The notes beneath the pieces were generated by a model that saw only the letters and a program-made list of their open reading frames with translations, was not told the DNA's origin and ran no database searches. A stretch of DNA of 22,984 bases, taken from the NCBI GenBank assembly GCA_964388965.1, contig CAYMCP010000058.1, positions 1-22,984 of the forward strand. The letters are read 5' to 3'. How positions within the stretch are numbered: the first letter of the stretch is position 1; every line of letters starts with the position of its first letter. Shown here one piece after another: positions 22,876-22,984 of this stretch. Source of the stretch: Albibeggiatoa sp964388965. Its GTDB lineage: Bacteria > Pseudomonadota > Gammaproteobacteria > Beggiatoales > Beggiatoaceae. The position numbers were made by a program, and so were the translations under genes.

Positions 22876-22984
22876 ATCTGATAAGCCTTTAAAATATGTT
22901 ATATTATGGTTAAAAGGTTAAGCTATAATATTTATAGAACCGATTTGAAATCTAGGTTAAGTAGCCAATCTTTTGATAAGAAGC

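Noticed and set aside
1..22984. CRISPR array, tRNA or rRNA genes
   Set aside because: No regularly spaced direct repeats with spacers and no tRNA T-loop or rRNA-like segments were noticed on reading either strand.

Overview
This AT-rich window reads as a chromosomal segment of a gammaproteobacterium. A sulfur-oxidising, Beggiatoa/Thiothrix-like lineage is the best guess, by inference only. Pointers are ApaH, long-form PstA and PstC permeases, a group 3b-type NiFe hydrogenase pair, a remnant resembling the tail of Rpn-family proteins, and many short repeats and MITE-like elements. No rRNA, tRNA, CRISPR array or complete transposase gene was seen.

Layout. 66-1140 (-): a broken rtcB RNA ligase gene (frameshift plus early stop). 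1545-7397 (-): phosphate operon pstC-pstA-pstB-phoU with a possible Pho box before pstC but no pstS beside it; its spacers carry short tandem repeats of 7/14-bp period. 7536-10284 (-): a prepilin and a large pilin-like exported protein that share an LPCPD-x-x-GDG domain; the large one carries a stretch of 12 regularly spaced cysteines. 10500-11463 (-): overlapping cheY and cheC. 11974-15281 (+): alaC (TTG start), apaH and ilvE. 15516-17602 (-): hydrogenase large and small subunits, with no electron-transfer subunits nearby. 18059-18604 (-): exported ComEA-like helix-hairpin-helix protein. 19142-21409 (-): dCache-HAMP-SpoIIE phosphatase. 21841-22403 (-): DUF433/DUF5615-type toxin-antitoxin pair. 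22582-22875 (-): small membrane protein of unknown function.

The most notable layer is repeat biology. Four MITE-like elements (1176-1321, 15345-15502, 17644-17757, 18872-18987) share termini TAGGMGTKACGCAGTT and begin and end with TA, as expected for IS630/Tc1-mariner-type mobilisation. Two of them bracket the hydrogenase pair. A remnant of a further copy encodes the last residues and stop codon of the large subunit, and copy 3 ends next to a candidate extended -10 promoter of the small subunit. A separate 100-bp repeat occurs twice (21741-21840, 22481-22580), each time directly after the stop codon of a minus-strand gene, so the toxin-antitoxin pair lies between two direct copies. A third palindromic element is at 18678-18797.

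Functionally the region mixes housekeeping (phosphate uptake, aminotransferases, Ap4A hydrolysis), signalling (CheY/CheC, SpoIIE phosphatase), surface structures and accessory redox or defence genes. I did not find a clearly new defence system. The best candidates for novelty are the cysteine-striped pilin-like protein with its partner, and the MITE-bounded orphan hydrogenase.
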